Below, in pieces: positions 35,650 to 44,550 of a stretch of 64,000 bases of DNA; the stretch's first letter is position 1, and each line of letters opens with the position of its first letter. The stretch is from NCBI RefSeq assembly GCF_023715415.1, contig NZ_JAMBOB010000009.1, positions 124,001 to 188,000 of the forward strand, given 5' to 3'. The position numbers and the translations under genes are program-made. The notes beneath the pieces were generated by a model. That model worked only from the letters and a program-made list of their open reading frames with translations, ran no database searches and was not told the DNA's origin. This stretch comes from Neobacillus niacini. GTDB taxonomy: Bacteria > Bacillota > Bacilli > Bacillales > Cytobacillaceae.

Positions 35650-36597
35650 ATGAAAAGAACGATGAGCTACGGAAAAGCGGATGTTTGGGTTTATCGCACC
35701 TACGCTAAACCATTAACGGGAGTCCGCGCTATTCCAGAGTCCACCTTCTCCGGCCGAAAAAACATCCTGTTTGGTATGAATGTAAAAGTCGCTGTAGAAG
35801 GTGAAGCATTTTTTTCTTCATTTAAAGATGGCGATAACACTTTAGTAGTCGCAACCGATTCAATGAAAAACTTCATCCTCAAGCATGCAGGAGATTATCA
35901 GGGTGCAACACAAGAGGGATTCCTTGAATTTGTCGCCCATCGCTTTCTTGAAACCTATTCCCATATGACAGGCGTCAGCATCTCAGGAGAACAAATTTCC
36001 TTCGAAGAGCTTCCTGTTCCCACAAATGGAACCTTTGAACCAAGTCCGCTCGTATTCCGTTATTCTTTAAATGAACAGGCCGGTGCCTCTGTTGAGGTGA
36101 AACGTAATAAAAACGAAACCACCACTACCAATCAAGTAAGCAGTTTAAAGGGTCTGAAATTGATTAAGGTAAAGGGGAGCTCGTTCTTCGGCTACGTGAA
36201 GGATGAGTATACGACATTACCTGAATCCTTTGATCGCCCGCTGTTTATCTTTTTAAATATTGATTGGCGTTACAACGATCTTGAGGATGCAAGAGGAAAT
36301 ACAGCTGATGGATATGTGGCCGCAGAACAGGTACGAGATATAGCTTACACCGTCTTTCATGAGGAAAACTCACCTTCCATCCAAAATCTGATTTACCGAA
36401 TTGGTACAAGAATCCTAGAACGCTTTCCACAGTTAACAGAGGTACGTTTCGAATCAAACAACCGGACTTGGGAAACGATTTTAGATGAAATTCCTGCCTC
36501 ACAAGAAGGAAAAGTATTTACTGAACCACGTCCTCCATACGGTTTCCAATGTTTTTCAATGAACCGTGATGACCTCAAGGAGGACCCGAGTAAATGA
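35650..36597 (+). CDS. Urate oxidase (uricase)
   Basis: This 315-residue cofactor-free uricase oxidises urate to 5-hydroxyisourate with O2. It starts MKRTMSYGKADVWVYRTYA and contains VVATDSMKNFI (the Thr-Asp segment of the active site, about 75), ISFEELPVP and LTEVRFESNNRTWE near the C terminus. The ATG at 35650 with AAAGGAGG upstream is chosen over an in-frame ATG at 35587 that lies in the last repeat copy. Its stop overlaps the HIU hydrolase start (ATGA). It corresponds to the C-terminal part of B. subtilis PucL. Confidence 0.93.
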   Translation: MKRTMSYGKADVWVYRTYAKPLTGVRAIPESTFSGRKNILFGMNVKVAVEGEAFFSSFKDGDNTLVVATDSMKNFILKHAGDYQGATQEGFLEFVAHRFLETYSHMTGVSISGEQISFEELPVPTNGTFEPSPLVFRYSLNEQAGASVEVKRNKNETTTTNQVSSLKGLKLIKVKGSSFFGYVKDEYTTLPESFDRPLFIFLNIDWRYNDLEDARGNTADGYVAAEQVRDIAYTVFHEENSPSIQNLIYRIGTRILERFPQLTEVRFESNNRTWETILDEIPASQEGKVFTEPRPPYGFQCFSMNRDDLKEDPSK

Positions 36598-36953
36598 CAG
36601 GAAAGCTGACAACACATATCCTCGACATCAGTATTGGAAAGCCAGCAAACGGTGTGTTAGTGGAGTTAGTGCGTGTTTGTCCAAATAAAAAGATAGAAAT
36701 CATCCGTTCTGCCTATACGAATGAAGATGGAAGATTAAATCACCCCCTTTTAGAGGGAGATTCTATGAAAAAGGGAATCTACGAGCTTCATTTTTATATA
36801 GGAGACTATTACCGAAATCGAGGAGCATCCACTGAAGATCCCTCGTTCCTAGACTGTGTGCCCGTTCGTTTTGGTATTTCAGAACAATATTCCCATTATC
36901 ATGTGCCGCTTTTAATCTCACCAGGAGGCTACAGTACCTACCGAGGGAGTTAG
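36594..36953 (+). CDS. pucM: 5-hydroxyisourate hydrolase
   Basis: This 119-residue transthyretin-related protein begins TGKLTTHILDISIGKPANGV and ends in the signature YRGS, both diagnostic of HIU hydrolases. It opens 5-hydroxyisourate to OHCU, the step between the uricase and the OHCU decarboxylase encoded just upstream. It overlaps the uricase gene by 4 nt and is followed 8 nt later by allantoinase. Confidence 0.95.
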   Translation: MTGKLTTHILDISIGKPANGVLVELVRVCPNKKIEIIRSAYTNEDGRLNHPLLEGDSMKKGIYELHFYIGDYYRNRGASTEDPSFLDCVPVRFGISEQYSHYHVPLLISPGGYSTYRGS

Positions 36954-36961
36954 GAGGAAAA

Positions 36962-38335
36962 ATGAAAACAGAACTTTGGGTGAAAAACGGATATGTTTTT
37001 ACGAGTGAAGGTTTTCGGTTTGCTAGTATAAAAATTAAAAATGGGAAAATAGAGGCTCTACAGGATTGTGAAATCGAACCACAAAAAGAATACGAGAATA
37101 ATATGATTGATGCAGGTGGTTGTTTAGTGGTACCAGGATTTATCGATGCCCATGTCCATTTTAACGATCCGGGCCGGACGGATTGGGAAGGAATCGAGAC
37201 CGGCAGCAAAGCCGCCGCCATTGGTGGCACTACTACTATTTTTGATATGCCCCTGAATTGTTATCCGTCCGTGAAAAACATGGTCAATTTACAAAATAAA
37301 AGAGATTATCTAAACTCTAATTCTTATATTGACTATGCACTGTGGGGTGGAATGACGGGTCATAACGTTCAAGATAAAGCAGAACTAACCCAAATGTCTG
37401 AGGGAATTATCGGGTGGAAGGCATTTATGTCAGATAGCGGCATCGCTGATTTTCCATATGTTGCACCAGCGCAATTAACACAGGCTATGAAGATTGCCGC
37501 AGAACAAAATAAAATCCTCGCTCTTCATGCAGAATGGCAGGAAGAGATTAATAGTCTTACCATCTTCTATAAAAATCAAAATAACATAAATGAGCGAATG
37601 GCCTTTCTCGCCAGCCGGCCCATATCTGCAGAAGAACAGGCTGTAAACACTGCACTAGAGTTAGCTGCAAAATATGGGACGGCCATCCATTTCGTTCATA
37701 TTAGTTCACCAAAAGTAGTTGAACGAATTCAACAGGCTAAGAAAAGTGGAATGAACGTTACCGTAGAAACCTGCCCCCATTATTTAATTTTTGATGAAGA
37801 GGATTTTCTTAAAACGGGTGCCATCCTCAAATGTGCACCGCCTCTCCGACCGCGGGAAGACGTAGAAGGGCTATGGGAATGTATCTCAAATGGCTGGATT
37901 GATACAATTGGCTCCGATCACTCGCCATGTCTTTACTCCATGAAAAACACTACGTCCATTTGGGAGGCGTGGGGTGGAATTCAGGGGGTGCAATTTACCT
38001 GGCTTGCATTACTAGACGAGGCATTAAAAAGAAGGATTCCTCTCAAAAAGGTCCTTCCCTTAGGGGCAGAAAATGTTGCAGAGCGGTTTGGTATATCTGA
38101 AAAAAAGGGAAGCATTCAACCTGGATTGGATGCGGATTTAGTCTTGATTTCATTGGATGAAACAACGGTTGTCGACCAGCCTTCGATTGCTTTTCGAAAT
38201 AAATATTCTCCCTATGAAAATAGAACTTTTTTGTTAAAAGTAAAAAAGACTATTTTGCGAGGAAAAGTAATTTATGATGATCAAACTGGGGTAACGGAAG
38301 AAAAGTATGGTCAGTATATTCAGCCAAGGAAGTGA
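36962..38335 (+). CDS. allB: Allantoinase
   Basis: This 457-residue cyclic amidohydrolase opens the allantoin ring to allantoate. The metal-binding site is clear: FIDAHVHFNDPGRTDWEG (about 60-77), VETCPHYL (about 270) and IGSDHSPC (about 315). Length and the AFMSDSG segment containing the metal-bridging Lys region (GWKAFMSDSG, about 155) match allantoinases (PucH in B. subtilis). GGAGG lies before the ATG. The next gene starts 4 nt after its stop. Confidence 0.95.
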   Translation: MKTELWVKNGYVFTSEGFRFASIKIKNGKIEALQDCEIEPQKEYENNMIDAGGCLVVPGFIDAHVHFNDPGRTDWEGIETGSKAAAIGGTTTIFDMPLNCYPSVKNMVNLQNKRDYLNSNSYIDYALWGGMTGHNVQDKAELTQMSEGIIGWKAFMSDSGIADFPYVAPAQLTQAMKIAAEQNKILALHAEWQEEINSLTIFYKNQNNINERMAFLASRPISAEEQAVNTALELAAKYGTAIHFVHISSPKVVERIQQAKKSGMNVTVETCPHYLIFDEEDFLKTGAILKCAPPLRPREDVEGLWECISNGWIDTIGSDHSPCLYSMKNTTSIWEAWGGIQGVQFTWLALLDEALKRRIPLKKVLPLGAENVAERFGISEKKGSIQPGLDADLVLISLDETTVVDQPSIAFRNKYSPYENRTFLLKVKKTILRGKVIYDDQTGVTEEKYGQYIQPRK

Positions 38336-38339
38336 GATT

Positions 38340-39560
38340 ATGGGTCAATACCCCATTAAGATAGACGAAGCAATTGAATGGTTGGCTTCATTTGGGGGAG
38401 AGCAAGATGGAGGGGTAACTCGAACACTTTACTCCCAGCCTTGGAAAGAAGCCCAGCAAGCCTTAAAGGGCTGGATGGAGGAAGTGGGGCTGCTAACAAA
38501 TTATGATTCTATTGGAAATTTATTTGGAAGATTGCCTTCACCGCATCACAATGCCAAGACAATCCTTATTGGATCACATGTTGATACCGTTAAATCTGGT
38601 GGTAAATATGATGGCGCTTATGGAATTATTGCAGGGGTACTGGCATTAAAGTATTTAAAAAAACAGTTTGGGCAGCCGGCCATTCACCTTGAGGTGGTTT
38701 CTTTTTGCGAAGAGGAGGGGAGCCGCTTTCCGTTGGCATTGTGGGGTTCAGGCATGATGACTGGTCTATATTCTTTTAACGATAGTGTGGATATGAAGGA
38801 TTCAGAGGGAATTAGCTTTGAAACCGCCATGATGGCTGCTGGATTTGGAAATTCTGAATACAGGGTCCGAAAGGATATTCAAACCTTTATTGAACTACAT
38901 ATCGAGCAAGGACCCACCCTTGAAAAAGTAGAAAAATCCATTGGCATAGTAAAAGCGATTGTCGGTCAAAAACGGTATCGGGTTACGGTAAAGGGTGAAT
39001 CTAACCATGTTGGTACCACCTCAATGAAATGGAGAAGAGACGCTCTTCATGGGGCAGTAAACATGATTCATGACTTATATGAAAGTGTGAAGGAATACGA
39101 CGAAGATCTGGTAACAAGTGTGGGGCAGTTATTTGTGGAGCCCAATGTACCTAATGTGATACCCAATCAAGTTCAGTTTACAGTTGACGCCAGACATCCT
39201 AATGAATCGGTTTTAGATTCATTTTGTCAGCAATTCACACAAATGTTTCAAGAACATGCCAAAAAACTCGACTTGGATATCGAAGTAGAGATGTGGCATG
39301 AAGTTCACCCTGCCCAGATGGATAGTGGGCTTAATGAAATCATCCAAAGTATCTGCACTCGAAGCACGATTTCCTCCCATTGGATGAATAGTGGTGCGGG
39401 GCATGACGCCCAGCTTTTTGCACAGGTTTGCCCTACCACCATTCTATTTGTACCAAGTCAGGGCGGAATAAGTCATTCACCACTCGAGTATACTTCGCCC
39501 AAAGACTTAGAAACAGGTTTAGAGGTACTTATACAATTATTACATCAATTAGCGTACTAG
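38340..39560 (+). CDS. allC: Allantoate amidohydrolase (M20 family)
   Basis: This 406-residue zinc amidohydrolase of the AllC/hydantoinase-carbamoylase type has SHVDTVKSGGKYDGAYG (about 78), EEEGSRFP (about 125), ELHIEQGP (about 190) and GAGHDAQ (about 355) carrying the metal ligands and substrate Arg/His positions. It hydrolyses allantoate to ureidoglycine, releasing ammonia. The ATG at 38340 with AAGGAAGTGAG upstream is chosen over a longer frame that overlaps allantoinase. It matches PucF of B. subtilis. Confidence 0.92.
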   Translation: MGQYPIKIDEAIEWLASFGGEQDGGVTRTLYSQPWKEAQQALKGWMEEVGLLTNYDSIGNLFGRLPSPHHNAKTILIGSHVDTVKSGGKYDGAYGIIAGVLALKYLKKQFGQPAIHLEVVSFCEEEGSRFPLALWGSGMMTGLYSFNDSVDMKDSEGISFETAMMAAGFGNSEYRVRKDIQTFIELHIEQGPTLEKVEKSIGIVKAIVGQKRYRVTVKGESNHVGTTSMKWRRDALHGAVNMIHDLYESVKEYDEDLVTSVGQLFVEPNVPNVIPNQVQFTVDARHPNESVLDSFCQQFTQMFQEHAKKLDLDIEVEMWHEVHPAQMDSGLNEIIQSICTRSTISSHWMNSGAGHDAQLFAQVCPTTILFVPSQGGISHSPLEYTSPKDLETGLEVLIQLLHQLAY

Positions 39561-39578
39561 CACAGAGGAGGTTTTTTT

Positions 39579-40820
39579 TTGAATCAGGATAAAGCAAAAA
39601 TGGTGCAGTGGATAGAGGAACATGAGGAAGGTTTAATCTCTTTTTTAAAAAAATTGGTTCAAACAGCTTCAGATAATCCTGCTGGCGATTGTATACCGAT
39701 AGCCAGAGTTTTAGAGAAGCAGCTTTACGGACTTGGGTTTGAGAATGTATCTCTTCTTGAAGTAGACGAAGAAAGCGTTAAAGCAAATGGGATGATTAGT
39801 ATGGCCAACGTCCTTGTCACCACCGTATTTGGTGAAGGGACAAATGTTGTGTTAAACGCCCACGGAGATGTGGTACCTCCTGGATTAGGGTGGAGTGTCG
39901 ACCCATATGGAGGGGAAATTATTGATGGAAAAATGTATGGGAGAGGAGTGGCTGTGTCAAAGTCTGATATTGCTGCTTATACCTACGCTGTACTTGCATT
40001 AAATCAGGTCCAAGAAAAGCTTTCTGGAAGGGTGGACCTGGCATTTACCTTTGATGAAGAGACTGGAGGAGAAATAGGTCCAAAATGGCTGATTGACCAA
40101 GGTTATATCAAGCCTGATCAAGCCATAGTAGCAGGTTTTTCCTATTCGGCTGTTAACGCTCATAATGGCTGTTTACATTTTGAAATCAAAACAACCGGAA
40201 AGTCCGCACATGCTGCCCTGCCACATACAGGGATTGATGCGATTGAGGCGACGTCTAAAATCGTAAATGCTTTATATGATTATCGGAAAACACTTGCAGG
40301 AAAAAAATCATCGATACCAGGCATTGATTTTCCGACCTTGAATGTGGGACTCATTTCGGGAGGCATTAATACCAATGTAGTTCCTGATGAATGCATGATT
40401 AGAGTAGACCGTCGATTAATCCCTGAAGAGGACTTTGTTACTGCAGAAGCTGAGTTTAGAGAACTCGTACAACAGGCAGTATCAGACATCCCAGGGATAA
40501 AAGTTGAAATAAGGAAAGTCCTCCATGCAAAAAGCTTTGGTCCCGTTCAAGAGGAAACTCCATTAGTTCAATCTTTGGCAGATAACTGGAAGTCGATTTT
40601 AAAAGAGGAAGGAGAGTTACCGGTCCACGGAGTCCCGTTATATACAGATGCCCGCCACTTCTTTGCAGCGGGAATTCCTACGATTATGTTCGGAGTGGGG
40701 CCAAAAGTGTTAGAAGAGGCAAATGGGCACCGGGCAGATGAAAATATCCGACTTTCTGACCTGCAGGCAGCTACCAAAATCATCGCCTGTACCCTCTATG
40801 ATTTATTAGCGGAAAAATAA
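39579..40820 (+). CDS. M20-family peptidase / deacylase (ArgE/DapE type)
   Basis: This 413-residue zinc hydrolase has NAHGDVVPPG (about 89), FDEETGGEIGP (about 152) and YTDARHFFAAGIPT (about 350), the classical M20 metal and catalytic positions. It is distinct from the AllC gene before it. As the last gene of the ureide operon it may hydrolyse a downstream ureide or carbamoyl compound, but this rests on position only. The TTG start follows AGAGGAGG and a T-run. A strong terminator follows directly. Confidence 0.85.
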   Translation: MNQDKAKMVQWIEEHEEGLISFLKKLVQTASDNPAGDCIPIARVLEKQLYGLGFENVSLLEVDEESVKANGMISMANVLVTTVFGEGTNVVLNAHGDVVPPGLGWSVDPYGGEIIDGKMYGRGVAVSKSDIAAYTYAVLALNQVQEKLSGRVDLAFTFDEETGGEIGPKWLIDQGYIKPDQAIVAGFSYSAVNAHNGCLHFEIKTTGKSAHAALPHTGIDAIEATSKIVNALYDYRKTLAGKKSSIPGIDFPTLNVGLISGGINTNVVPDECMIRVDRRLIPEEDFVTAEAEFRELVQQAVSDIPGIKVEIRKVLHAKSFGPVQEETPLVQSLADNWKSILKEEGELPVHGVPLYTDARHFFAAGIPTIMFGVGPKVLEEANGHRADENIRLSDLQAATKIIACTLYDLLAEK

Positions 40821-40824
40821 ATGA

Positions 40825-40852
40825 AAAGAGCCAACCGGTTGGCTCTTTGATT
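40825..40852 (+). terminator. Terminator of the urate catabolic operon
   Basis: A 24-bp perfect palindrome (40825-40848; AAAGAGCCAACC and its complement) is followed by GATTTC. It lies 4 bp after the last stop. Confidence 0.85.
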
Positions 40853-40895
40853 TCGGCTTTGTTACAACTGAATGTTGATTTCACTGTGTTTGGAA

Positions 40896-41082
40896 AATAA
40901 GCGGAGAATTTCCGATTAAATTGGGATATAGCCATATTTCCTTAAAAATAAGCGGACTTTTTCCGCTTATTGTATACAAATCCTCGGATTTTGTCTAATT
41001 TAAGGCAGTTAACCGGAATATCTCCGCTTATATCTGCTTCTTAAGGTTCCTTTATTCCATTACCCGGAAATTCTCCGCCTAT
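40896..41082. repeat. Cluster of four AAGCGGA/TCCGCTT palindromic units
   Basis: The units are about 23 bp: 40896-40918 and 40947-40971 in one orientation (AATAAGCGGA...TTCCG), and 41009-41031 and 41060-41082 in the reverse orientation (CCGGAA...TCTCCGCYTAT). Unit two is a near-perfect hairpin (AATAAGCGGA with TCCGCTTATT). The two inverted pairs are themselves arranged head-to-head, so the 190-bp block can fold as a whole. This fills the 313-bp gap between the ureide operon and the azoreductase gene, and no coding frame is seen in it. Confidence 0.75.
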
Positions 41083-41133
41083 GAATTCTCATAAGAACGG
41101 GAAAAACCACAATGAATAAAACTGAGACTTGAT

Positions 41134-41769
41134 TTAAAAAGTATGTGCTAAATCTTTCGCACGTGCGATGGCATTTTCTTTGATTTCCTGCGCTTTATCA
41201 GGCATAGCGTTATGACCCTCAACAAATAGTCCTTCAAAAGAAGGGACTCCATAGAATTGCATCATAATATCGAGGTAGCGATGACCCATTTCCATGGCTG
41301 CCGCAGGTCCTTCGGAATAGATACCGCCACGGGCTTGAATATGTAAAGCCTTCTTGTCTGTTAACAGGCCAATTGGACCTTTTTCCGTATACCTGAAGGT
41401 TTTTCCTGCAACCGATACGGCATCTAAATAGGCCTTCATAACAGGCGGGAAGGAGAAATTCCATAATGGTGTGACAAAAATATATTTATCTGCAGAAATA
41501 AATTGCTCACAAATCTCAGAAAGTCTGCCAACCTTTGTCTTTTCCTCCGCTGATAGCTGGTCAAATTCTGTACCTGAACGAAGTTTTCCCCAGCCGCTAA
41601 AGACATCTACATCAATTTGTGGAACATCAACTTTGTAAAGATCAACATCAATAATTTCATGAGTAGGATTCACTTCTTTATAGGTATCAATAAATGCTTT
41701 TCCTACTGCCATACTATAGGACTGAGTATCATCATGAGGATGAGCAGTTATGTACAATACTTTTGTCAT
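41134..41769 (-). CDS. azoR: FMN-dependent NADH-azoreductase / quinone reductase
   Basis: This 211-residue flavodoxin-fold protein of the AzoR family begins [20 protein letters not shown], with [16 protein letters not shown] (about 100) and a [11 protein letters not shown] loop (about 140) that binds FMN in relatives. Such enzymes reduce azo dyes and quinones with NADH and protect against thiol stress. The ATG at 41769 follows AAAGGACC; a longer frame reaching 41955 would run through a terminator-like hairpin and is rejected. Confidence 0.88.
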   Translation of the reverse strand: MTKVLYITAHPHDDTQSYSMAVGKAFIDTYKEVNPTHEIIDVDLYKVDVPQIDVDVFSGWGKLRSGTEFDQLSAEEKTKVGRLSEICEQFISADKYIFVTPLWNFSFPPVMKAYLDAVSVAGKTFRYTEKGPIGLLTDKKALHIQARGGIYSEGPAAAMEMGHRYLDIMMQFYGVPSFEGLFVEGHNAMPDKAQEIKENAIARAKDLAHTF

Positions 41770-41860
41770 TTTCGTATCGGTCCTTTCTATATCTAGCATC
41801 ATGCATTCTAGTTTGTGCAATGAATGTAAATCTATGCAGATACAAAGACCAATAAACCCA

Positions 41861-41904
41861 AAAATAAAAGGAATTTGCATCAAAAGCAAACTCCTTTTAT
41901 TTTT
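41861..41904 (-). terminator. Terminator of the 48-residue protein gene (minus strand)
   Basis: AAAAGGAATTTGC (41867-41878 region) pairs with GCAAACTCCTTTT (41886-41898), flanked by A- and T-runs on both sides. It directly follows the minus-strand stop at 41903. Confidence 0.8.
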
Positions 41905-42049
41905 AGTTATTATCGGTGAAGTAAGGGTTTCCACTGATGCTTGCACGCATTTCATCCGTTAATACAAATGCCTCATTTACTGTTGAATTAGCAGTAGAAG
42001 TTTCATTGTTTTGGATACTTCCATCATAATGAATTGGTTTATTTGTCAT
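41903..42049 (-). CDS. Small 48-residue hypothetical protein
   Basis: An open frame of 48 residues begins [20 protein letters not shown], continues with [14 protein letters not shown] and ends [20 protein letters not shown] lies 7 nt before the ATG, and a strong terminator abuts the stop, so it has its own complete gene signals. The protein is hydrophilic, rich in Asn, Thr and Ser, with no membrane segment or Cys. I do not recognise it. It stands between the azoreductase and dipeptidase genes. Confidence 0.65.
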   Translation of the reverse strand: MTNKPIHYDGSIQNNETSTANSTVNEAFVLTDEMRASISGNPYFTDNN

Positions 42050-42256
42050 GGGTAAATCCACCTCCGTTATTATATTGTATACATAATTCTACTATTTATT
42101 TATCACGATTAATAGGTAATTTATAATATTCTAAATGTTATTTTTACTGGTAATTATTTACTAAGTAAGTGTTAGTTTTTGGTAATGTGCTTTTCCTTCT
42201 ATAACCTTTCTTCGATATTTATGATAAAATTTTTAAAAAAAGGAGTCGGCTTTATT

Positions 42257-43192
42257 ATGAAATTAATTGATCTCCATTGTGATGCATTACTTAAACTTTC
42301 AGAAGGGAAAGGCTCGCTTCGTTTTGCAAATGCAAAGGAATTGCAAACGAATAAAATGAGACTGCATAAAGGGCAGGTCAAGGTTCAGTGCTTTGCCATT
42401 TTTATTGAGCCAGACATTCCTTCAGACCAGAAATTTCAAGAAGCACTCGTACAAATCGATTATTTTTACAAGGAAATACTCGGGAAAAACCAAGATATGA
42501 TTCACATTAAGGAATGGTCAGATTTTGAAAGAATTACTATCGGCCAAATTGGTGCCATGCTGACCCTTGAAGGGGTGGACGCCATCGGCAACGACCTAAC
42601 GAAACTGAATATCCTTTATCAGCTGGGGGTTCGTTCAGTAGGGTTAACATGGAATAATGCGAATTTGGCTGCAGATGGTGCAGGTGAACCGCGTGGCGGC
42701 GGGCTCACACTTTTCGGGAAAGAGATTGTTACGTTTAATAATGAACATCAAATCCTGACAGATATCTCTCATTTAAGTGACAAGGGGATATGGGAGGTTA
42801 TTGAATTAGCTAAATTTCCTATTGCAAGTCATTCAAACTCACGAACTCTTTGTAACCATCTCCGCAACTTAACTGATGAACAAGCGTCTGCGATGTTTAA
42901 AAGAAATGCGATGGTTCATGTTGTCTATTACCCTCCATTCGTAAAGGAAGCTGGAGAGGTGAAAATTTCAGACTTAATAAATCATATTGACCACTTCTGT
43001 TCACTAGGCGGTGTGAAGCATATTGGATTAGGTTCTGATTTCGATGGAATCTCTACGTTCATCACCAATTTGGAGGATGCTTCTAAATCCCAGAATCTCA
43101 TAAATGAATTATTAAAGCACTTTAAAGAGGATGAAGTGAGAGGCTTTGCTTATCAAAACTTCCTCGACCACCGGCCAGGAGTGTTAGGATGA
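42257..43192 (+). CDS. Membrane-dipeptidase family (M19) peptidase
   Basis: This 311-residue zinc dipeptidase has the N-terminal metal motif LIDLHCDALLKL (HxD), GAMLTLEGVDAIG with the bridging Glu, SHSNSRTLCNH and GLGSDFDGI near the C terminus, all as in M19. No signal peptide is visible, so it is probably cytosolic. AAAAGGAGTC lies before the ATG at 42257. It overlaps the following P1 peptidase gene by 4 nt, pointing to a joint role in peptide or D-amino-acid dipeptide turnover. Confidence 0.88.
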   Translation: MKLIDLHCDALLKLSEGKGSLRFANAKELQTNKMRLHKGQVKVQCFAIFIEPDIPSDQKFQEALVQIDYFYKEILGKNQDMIHIKEWSDFERITIGQIGAMLTLEGVDAIGNDLTKLNILYQLGVRSVGLTWNNANLAADGAGEPRGGGLTLFGKEIVTFNNEHQILTDISHLSDKGIWEVIELAKFPIASHSNSRTLCNHLRNLTDEQASAMFKRNAMVHVVYYPPFVKEAGEVKISDLINHIDHFCSLGGVKHIGLGSDFDGISTFITNLEDASKSQNLINELLKHFKEDEVRGFAYQNFLDHRPGVLG

Positions 43193-44217
43193 AGGTTAGA
43201 CAGACAGGAATAAGTGTTGGTATGCTGCCAACAGGTCCCAAAAATTGCATTACTGATGTTACGGACGTAATGGTAGGTCATGTAACACTTGATTATCCGC
43301 TTGATGAAGCCGGTAATGATTATGCCTGTACGGGAGTAACCGCGATACTACCACACAAAGGCAATGTATTTAAACAGAAAGTAACCGCTTCGAGCTATGT
43401 GATTAATGGCTTTGGAAAAACAACCGGCCTAGTTCAAGTCAATGAATTAGGACAGCTCGAATCACCGATTATGTTAACAAATACGTTTGGAGTACCTGCT
43501 GTCACTCAAGGGACTTTAGAATACATGCTGGCGGAGAATCCTGAGATTGGGGAAACAACAGGTACAATTAACATAGTGGTTGGAGAATGCAATGATAGTT
43601 ACTTGAATTCAATTAGGCAATTTCCAGTTAAACCGGAGCATGCGATTGAAGCGATTAAAAAGGCGTCAGACAACCAGGCTGAGGAAGGTGCTGTTGGTGC
43701 TGGAAAAGGGATGGTTTGCTTTGGTTACAAAGGCGGGATTGGTACGTCTTCACGTACCATTGAAGCATACACCATTGGCTGTTTAATCCTTAGTAACTTT
43801 GGTAAAAAAGAAGAACATCAAAGATTGCGTTATTCAAAGACCGAGGGGCTGTCGGATACATCAGATGGCTCCATCATCATTGTGCTTGCGACGGATGCTC
43901 CTTTAAGTGACAGGCAGCTATTGCGTTTATCAAAACGCTGTGGAATTGGTCTCGGCAGAACAGGCAGTCATTTCAGTCATGGCAGCGGGGATATTGTCAT
44001 TGCTTTTTCGACAGCTCATAAATCAGAACATTTTACGGAAGAATTAACGGAGCAAAGAATTCAACTCCGTGAGGATCACCTCCTGATGAATCAGCTTTTC
44101 ACAGGTGCGGCAGAAGCAGCAGAGGAAGCGATTCTTAACTCACTTTCCCAAGCAGTGACCACAAAAGGAAGAGCAGGAAGAGTTGTAAATAATATTACCT
44201 TTACGGGCGAGGAATGA
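43189..44217 (+). CDS. P1-family (DmpA-like) self-processing aminopeptidase
   Basis: This 342-residue Ntn-like hydrolase of the P1/S58 family has ITDVTDVMVGHVTLDYPLD at the N terminus, GAGKGMVCFGYKGGIGTSSR in the middle and DGSIIIVLATDAPLSD. In the last segment, cleavage before the Ser of Gly-Ser is expected to release the nucleophile. Members remove N-terminal D- or L-residues, beta-amino acids or amides. The start overlaps the dipeptidase stop (ATGA). A small helix-turn-helix gene overlaps its own stop. Confidence 0.88.
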   Translation: MKVRQTGISVGMLPTGPKNCITDVTDVMVGHVTLDYPLDEAGNDYACTGVTAILPHKGNVFKQKVTASSYVINGFGKTTGLVQVNELGQLESPIMLTNTFGVPAVTQGTLEYMLAENPEIGETTGTINIVVGECNDSYLNSIRQFPVKPEHAIEAIKKASDNQAEEGAVGAGKGMVCFGYKGGIGTSSRTIEAYTIGCLILSNFGKKEEHQRLRYSKTEGLSDTSDGSIIIVLATDAPLSDRQLLRLSKRCGIGLGRTGSHFSHGSGDIVIAFSTAHKSEHFTEELTEQRIQLREDHLLMNQLFTGAAEAAEEAILNSLSQAVTTKGRAGRVVNNITFTGEE

Positions 44218-44453
44218 ACGAAATGTATTTAACCATTAAAGAAACCGCAGAATATTTATCCATGCCAGAATCAAAAATAGAAGAACTAATCAAACAAAAA
44301 AAAATCCGAGCCATCCATGACGGACAAGGCTGGATCATCAACAAAGAACAATTCAACACCCACCTAAAACAAATCGAAAAATACAAACACCTAGTCGAAG
44401 AAATCCTAAGCGAACCCATACCCGAAGACCACGACATCAAAGATGAGGACTAA
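44214..44453 (+). CDS. Small helix-turn-helix protein (excisionase/MerR-like)
   Basis: This 79-residue protein has an excisionase-type winged-helix motif: YLTIKETAEYLSMPESKIEE (about 5-24), then a basic stretch ending KKIRAIHDGQGWIINKEQF. It overlaps the P1 peptidase stop by 4 nt, so it is probably cotranscribed with the two peptidases. No phage or integrase gene is nearby. Base use is unusual: A plus C make up about 73% of the plus strand over 44281-44460, and almost all third codon positions are A or C, unlike its neighbours. Confidence 0.8.
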   Translation: MNEMYLTIKETAEYLSMPESKIEELIKQKKIRAIHDGQGWIINKEQFNTHLKQIEKYKHLVEEILSEPIPEDHDIKDED

Positions 44454-44471
44454 TTAGAAGCATTATAATAT

Positions 44472-44503
44472 GGTGACAGGCACCGTCCGTGGACAGTGTC
44501 CAC
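44472..44503. repeat. Paired short palindromes (GGTGACAGGCACC and GTGGACAGTGTCCAC)
   Basis: GGTGACAGGCACC (44472-44484) and GTGGACAGTGTCCAC (44489-44503) are two adjacent imperfect palindromes, followed by a partial copy, TGGACAC (44510-44516). No coding potential. They sit at the centre of a compositional switch between the neighbouring genes. Confidence 0.65.
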
Positions 44504-44550
44504 GTGGAATGGACACTTTTCCGAAAAATTGAAATAGGAGCTGGTTTCTA

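Noticed and set aside
41770..41955. N-terminal extension of the azoreductase
   Set aside because: The extra 62 codons include a terminator-like hairpin and the end of another gene, and the family start [11 protein letters not shown] follows a good ribosome binding site at 41769.
44472..44503. Integron attC site or insertion-sequence end
   Set aside because: The palindromes are short, no integrase or transposase is near, and no target duplication was seen.
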